In this document: positions 21,931 through 25,060 of the stretch, in pieces
How the letters are laid out: each line of letters opens with the position of its first letter
Position numbering within the stretch: the stretch's first letter is position 1
NCBI GenBank assembly: GCA_964627845.1
Contig: CAZVKL010000015.1
Coordinates: 1 to 25,060, forward strand
Source of the DNA: DUUI01 sp964627845
Lineage (GTDB): Bacteria > Bacillota_I > Bacilli_A > Erysipelotrichales > Erysipelotrichaceae
Length of the DNA: 25,060 nucleotides
Reading direction: 5' to 3'
Notes under the pieces: generated by a model
The model's input: the letters and a program-made list of their open reading frames with translations, nothing else
Databases searched by the model: none
Told to the model about the DNA's origin: nothing
Position numbers and translations under genes: made by a program

Positions 21931-23931
21931 TTAATTATCCTTTCCTAAAGAATTTGGTACCACAGAGAACGTATTGGAAATTCCATCCCTTGCGTGTTCA
22001 AACGGTAATTTAGACACAGACTCAAGCGAAGCAAGCGCACCATGACTATCACGTCCATGCATTGGGTTGGCACCCGGCGCAAACGCCACACCCGCTTGAC
22101 GACCATCTGGTGTCGCTCCTGTCTTCTTACCATACACAACATTTGATGTAATCGTTAAGACAGACATCGTCTGAATCGAACCACGATAAGTCGGTTGTTT
22201 ACGAATCTTATCCATGAATCGCTTCACTAAATCCACCGCTAAGCTATCCACTCTATCATCATTGTTTCCATATTTAGGGAAATCACCCTCAATTTCAAAA
22301 TCAATGGCCACTCCCTCTTCGTTTCTAATCGGTTTAACTTTCGCGTATTTAATCGCAGAGAGTGAATCCGCCACCACCGATAATCCAGCGATTCCAGTCG
22401 CAAAGAAACGTCTCACTTGATCATCATGTAAAGCCATTTGAGCAGACTCATAAGAATACTTATCATGCATATAATGAATGATATTTAAAGCAGAAGTATA
22501 AACCCCCGCCAACCATTCAAGAATTTGGTCGTACTTAACCATGACCTCATCAAAATCTAATATTTCGCTGGTGATAGGCGCAAACATAGGCCCAACCTGA
22601 GCCAATGATTTCTCATCTTTACCCCCATTAATCGCATAAAGAAGTGCCTTCGCTAAATTCGCTCTAGCCCCAAAGAACTGCATGTCCTTACCAATCTTAA
22701 GCGGGCTGACACAACACGCAATCCCATAGTCATCCCCCATGTCAATACGCATTAAATCATCATTCTCATATTGAATCGAAGATGTTTCAATCGAAACCTT
22801 CGCACAGAATAATTTAAAGTTATGAGGTAATTGAGTCGACCAAAGAACCGTTAAATTAGGCTCAGGCGCCGCCCCTAAGTTATAAAGTGTGTGTAAGAAT
22901 CTAAACGAGTTCTTCGTCACGAGCGGTCTACCATCAAGACCCATCCCACCAATCGATTCTGTCACCCAAGTAGGATCACCACTAAACAAGTCATTGTATT
23001 CAGGCGTTCTCATAAACTTAACCAAACGAAGCTTCATCACAAAGTGGTCAATTAACTCTTGAGCCTCCACCTCTGTGATCACCCCATTTTTAAGATCACG
23101 CTCAATGTAAATATCTAAGAACGTCGAAGTACGCCCCAAAGACATCGCCGCCCCATTTTGTTGTTTTATCGCCGCAAGATAACCAAAGTAAGTAAACTGA
23201 ATCGCCTCTTGAGCATTCTTAGCCGGTTGACTAATATCAATGCCATACGCATTCGCCATGACCTTCATATCTTTTAGTGCCCGAATTTGTTCAGAAAGTT
23301 CCTCACGATGACGAATCGTCTCCTCAGTCATTACCACCGAACCATTTTTTAAGTGTTCTTGTTTATCTTCAATTAAACGATCAATTCCATACAGGGCAAT
23401 ACGACGATAGTCACCAATAATACGACCTCGACCATACGCATCCGGCAAACCAGTGATAACACCCGTTCTTCTCGCCGCCTTAATTTCATCGGTATAAGCA
23501 TCAAACACGCCTTGATTATGCGTCTTACGATAATCACTAAAGATATGGTGTACGTCATCATCAATCTTAAAGCCATAAGAATCCAGTGCTTGTTCAGACA
23601 TTCGAATCCCTCCAAAAGGTTGTAACGAACGCTTAAACGGTTTATCCGTTTGGAAACCAACAATCTTTTCCAACGATTGATTTAAATATCCAGCACCATG
23701 AGACTTAATCGTAGACACCACCTTCGTATCTGCATCAAGCACCCCACCTGCCTCTAACTCTTGTTTATTTAAATCCATGACCTGAGCCCAAAGTTGATTG
23801 GTCGCCTCAGTTGGTCCCACTAAGAAAGAATCATCTCCCTCATATGGAGTCACATTATTCACAATGAAATCTCTCACATTGATTTCTTTGACCCAGTCAC
23901 CTGGTTTGAAACCTTGATAAACTTTATCCAT
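21931..23931 (-). CDS. pflB: Pyruvate formate-lyase, large piece without glycyl-radical domain
   Basis: 666 residues. PFL converts pyruvate and CoA to acetyl-CoA and formate by a glycyl radical in anaerobic fermentation. The body is complete: GGIRMSEQAL, LPDAYGRGRIIGDYRR, the active-site pair Cys406-Cys407 in GIACCVSPLKIG, TPDGRQAG and FSVVPNSLGKD. It then stops (N, TAA) where usual PflB continues about 77 residues to the radical Gly. Joining GAT directly to the next ATG by dropping the 8 nt AATTAACG gives six residues between GKD and NL, as in E. coli PflB, so the break is a small insertion rather than a lost domain. ATG 23931 overlaps the preceding gene by 8 nt. Confidence 0.92.
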   Translation of the reverse strand: MDKVYQGFKPGDWVKEINVRDFIVNNVTPYEGDDSFLVGPTEATNQLWAQVMDLNKQELEAGGVLDADTKVVSTIKSHGAGYLNQSLEKIVGFQTDKPFKRSLQPFGGIRMSEQALDSYGFKIDDDVHHIFSDYRKTHNQGVFDAYTDEIKAARRTGVITGLPDAYGRGRIIGDYRRIALYGIDRLIEDKQEHLKNGSVVMTEETIRHREELSEQIRALKDMKVMANAYGIDISQPAKNAQEAIQFTYFGYLAAIKQQNGAAMSLGRTSTFLDIYIERDLKNGVITEVEAQELIDHFVMKLRLVKFMRTPEYNDLFSGDPTWVTESIGGMGLDGRPLVTKNSFRFLHTLYNLGAAPEPNLTVLWSTQLPHNFKLFCAKVSIETSSIQYENDDLMRIDMGDDYGIACCVSPLKIGKDMQFFGARANLAKALLYAINGGKDEKSLAQVGPMFAPITSEILDFDEVMVKYDQILEWLAGVYTSALNIIHYMHDKYSYESAQMALHDDQVRRFFATGIAGLSVVADSLSAIKYAKVKPIRNEEGVAIDFEIEGDFPKYGNNDDRVDSLAVDLVKRFMDKIRKQPTYRGSIQTMSVLTITSNVVYGKKTGATPDGRQAGVAFAPGANPMHGRDSHGALASLESVSKLPFEHARDGISNTFSVVPNSLGKDN

Positions 23932-24190
23932 TCACATTCTCCTTCTTATCTAACACGGACTCCAACCACAAATCTAAGATAAAGCGTGGTTGATAGCCAT
24001 AACAAACCGCTAATTTTTGATTATCATCCGTTACTAACACGGCCGGTAATTTCTGTAAATCATATTTTTCAATGAACTCATTTACAGGTTGTTGTTCATT
24101 AATAACCTCAACATCCAAATGGGACATTTCCTGTCTGAGGGAGACACAGCTGGCACAAGCGTCCGTCTCAACTAAATAAAGTTTAACCAC
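23924..24190 (-). CDS. Thioredoxin/glutaredoxin-like CxxC protein in the pfl operon
   Basis: 88 residues, one thioredoxin-like fold: an N-terminal strand VKLYLVET, redox motif Cys12-Ala-Ser-Cys15, and the cis-proline motif KLPAVLV (Pro49) followed by a strand pair and a C-terminal helix. An extra Cys63 is present. It begins with GTG at 24190, 1 nt after the pflA stop, and overlaps pflB by 8 nt (ATGGATAA), so all three are co-translated. The usual pfl operon has no such gene. A role in reducing the activase, keeping the PFL Cys pair reduced or handling oxygen damage is inference. Confidence 0.8.
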   Translation of the reverse strand: MVKLYLVETDACASCVSLRQEMSHLDVEVINEQQPVNEFIEKYDLQKLPAVLVTDDNQKLAVCYGYQPRFILDLWLESVLDKKENVNG

Positions 24191-24191
24191 A

Positions 24192-24905
24192 CTATCCCTC
24201 CACTATTCTTCTAGCCATCAGAACCACATCCTTAGATGGAGGTTGTAGTCCCTCAAGCGGATAAATCTTATTCATTTGTTTGTATTTATTCACACCCATC
24301 GTATGGTAAGGAAGAATCTCAACCTTCTCAACATTCTCTAGAGTATCAATAAATGTTCTAAGTGCTTTTAAATCCTCTTTATCATCCGAATATCCAGGAA
24401 CCAATACATGTCTTATCCAAACTGGTTTTTTCTTGTCACTGAGATACTTGGCAAAGTGTATCGGATTTTTATTGCTGACACCCGTTAAAATTGTGTGCTT
24501 AGCATCATCAATATGTTTGAGATCCAACAGGAATAAGTCTGTTACCTCTAATAATTTTTCATATTGATGTTTCGTCAATTCATTAAAGTAATAACCTGAA
24601 GTATCAAGACAAGTATGGATTCCCTGTGCTTTCAACTTCGTAAAAATATCCATTACAAAGTCAATCTGTGCCAACGGTTCACCCCCCGAAATCGTAATTC
24701 CCCCATTTCGAAGATAGGAACGATACTTCAATACCTCCGCAACAATCTCATCTGAGTCCTTGATGGTCCCCTCATCAAAAGCCCATGTATCTGGATTATG
24801 GCAGAATAAACATCGAAGTGGACACCCCTGTAAAAACAAAACAAATCGAATTCCAGGTCCATCAACGGTACCAAAACTTTCTATCGAATGAATACGTCCT
24901 TGCAT
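24192..24905 (-). CDS. pflA: Pyruvate formate-lyase activating enzyme
   Basis: 237 residues, a radical SAM enzyme that makes the glycyl radical on PFL. The cluster motif C28-PLR-C32-LF-C35 binds the [4Fe-4S] cluster, preceded by GTVDGPGIRFVLFLQG. Later motifs are GGITISGGEPLAQ and CLDTSGYYF. There is no ferredoxin insert, as in true PflA. Length is typical (about 240-250). ATG 24905 follows GGGAGGA. It is the first gene of the operon, the reverse of the common pflB-pflA order. Confidence 0.94.
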   Translation of the reverse strand: MQGRIHSIESFGTVDGPGIRFVLFLQGCPLRCLFCHNPDTWAFDEGTIKDSDEIVAEVLKYRSYLRNGGITISGGEPLAQIDFVMDIFTKLKAQGIHTCLDTSGYYFNELTKHQYEKLLEVTDLFLLDLKHIDDAKHTILTGVSNKNPIHFAKYLSDKKKPVWIRHVLVPGYSDDKEDLKALRTFIDTLENVEKVEILPYHTMGVNKYKQMNKIYPLEGLQPPSKDVVLMARRIVEG

Positions 24906-24939
24906 GTCGTCCTCCCTTCAAGTTACTGTATGCTAACTT

Positions 24940-24967
24940 ATAATATCAAAACAAATAATAAGGTCAA
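24940..24967 (-). promoter_or_regulatory. pfl operon promoter
   Basis: Minus-strand TTGACC (24967-24962), 16-bp spacer, TATTAT (24945-24940) with extended TG. Leader about 28 nt. Confidence 0.7.
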
Positions 24968-24978
24968 CTAAAACACTT

Positions 24979-24993
24979 ATGTAAGCGTAATCA
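24979..24993. promoter_or_regulatory. Candidate CcpA cre site upstream of pfl
   Basis: ATGTAAGCGTAATCA fits every fixed position of the loose cre consensus WTGNAANCGNWNNCW and 13 of 14 of TGWAANCGNTNWCA. It lies about 12 bp upstream of the -35. CcpA control of pfl is known in other Bacillota; here it is inference. Confidence 0.5.
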
Positions 24994-24998
24994 ACTTA

Positions 24999-25030
24999 CC
25001 CTAAAAAACAAAAAAGGCTGAAACGCCTTT
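24999..25030 (-). terminator. Terminator of a gene beyond the right edge
   Basis: Minus-strand stem AAAGGC/GCCTTT around GTTTCA (25030-25013), then a long T run. It insulates the pfl promoter from a minus-strand gene whose end should lie at or just past 25040-25060; the few bases left do not allow identification. Confidence 0.8.
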
Positions 25031-25060
25031 ATTGAGTGTTAAATTTTATTATCGCTGTCT

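Noticed and set aside
21925..21945. Programmed frameshift joining the two PFL pieces
   Set aside because: The -1 frame has its own TAA just before the zero-frame stop and no slippery heptamer is present, so a frameshift cannot easily bridge them. Restart at the ATG with its own ribosome binding site is simpler.
1..25060. CRISPR array, prophage or intact insertion sequence
   Set aside because: No regularly spaced direct repeats, phage structural genes or complete transposase were seen; only the transposase relic at 6350-6596.
24994..25060. Rex or FNR box at the pfl promoter
   Set aside because: No TTGTGAA-N4-TTCACAA or TTGAT-N4-ATCAA pattern is present; only the cre-like site and the upstream terminator are seen.

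Overview
The window looks like chromosomal DNA from a low-GC, cell-walled Bacillota (Gram-positive) with the standard genetic code. Support comes from strong AGGAGG-type ribosome binding sites, A/T-rich TATAAT promoters, lipoprotein signal peptides, an LPXTG sortase signal, a PdaA-like polysaccharide deacetylase, an OatA-like acyltransferase and the secG-rnr-smpB cluster. I cannot name a genus. A deep Bacilli lineage (Turicibacter, Haloplasma or Erysipelotrichia neighbourhood) is a guess from gene content only.

Layout. 1-1284: SLC13/ArsB-type permease. 1334-1698: tmRNA (ssrA) with its own promoter and terminator. 1838-3658: OatA-like acyltransferase/SGNH protein. 3686-5114: small membrane protein, unknown 136-aa protein and GNAT acetyltransferase. 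5241-6209: GMP reductase. 6350-6596: decayed IS1182-type transposase. 6763-8460: HemG-like flavodoxin, small membrane protein and a DEDDh exonuclease-BRCT protein. 8435-9670: serpin lipoprotein. 9778-9865: tRNA-Ser(GGA). 9899-11694: pcp plus a BaiN/HI0933-type flavoprotein. 11789-12493: HAD hydrolase. 12557-15113: lemA and a DUF2207 protein. 15199-16404: G5/PdaA-like deacetylase. 16568-20373: secG, rnr, alpha/beta hydrolase and smpB. 20577-21296: fabG. 21368-21694: truncated LPXTG protein. 21695-24905: pyruvate formate-lyase operon.

The most remarkable part is the pyruvate formate-lyase operon (minus strand, 24905 to 21695). It runs activase (pflA), an 88-aa CxxC thioredoxin-like protein, then a PflB cut into two reading frames: a 666-aa body with the Cys-Cys site and a 77-aa C-terminal piece with the glycyl-radical RVSGYA motif. 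Joining the pieces by removing 8 nt (AATTAACG) restores a normal PflB alignment. The small piece has its own ATG and a Shine-Dalgarno-like sequence. Directly at its stop codon, with no spacer, begins the tail of an unrelated Cna-B/LPXTG surface protein, so this is also a rearrangement junction.

Trans-translation and RNA decay parts (ssrA, smpB, rnr) all lie in the window, with ssrA about 15 kb from smpB. The genome is tightly packed: several terminators overlap stop codons, two convergent genes overlap by 26 bp, and three genes have a perfect TATAAT exactly 6 nt before their ATG, which predicts leaderless mRNAs.
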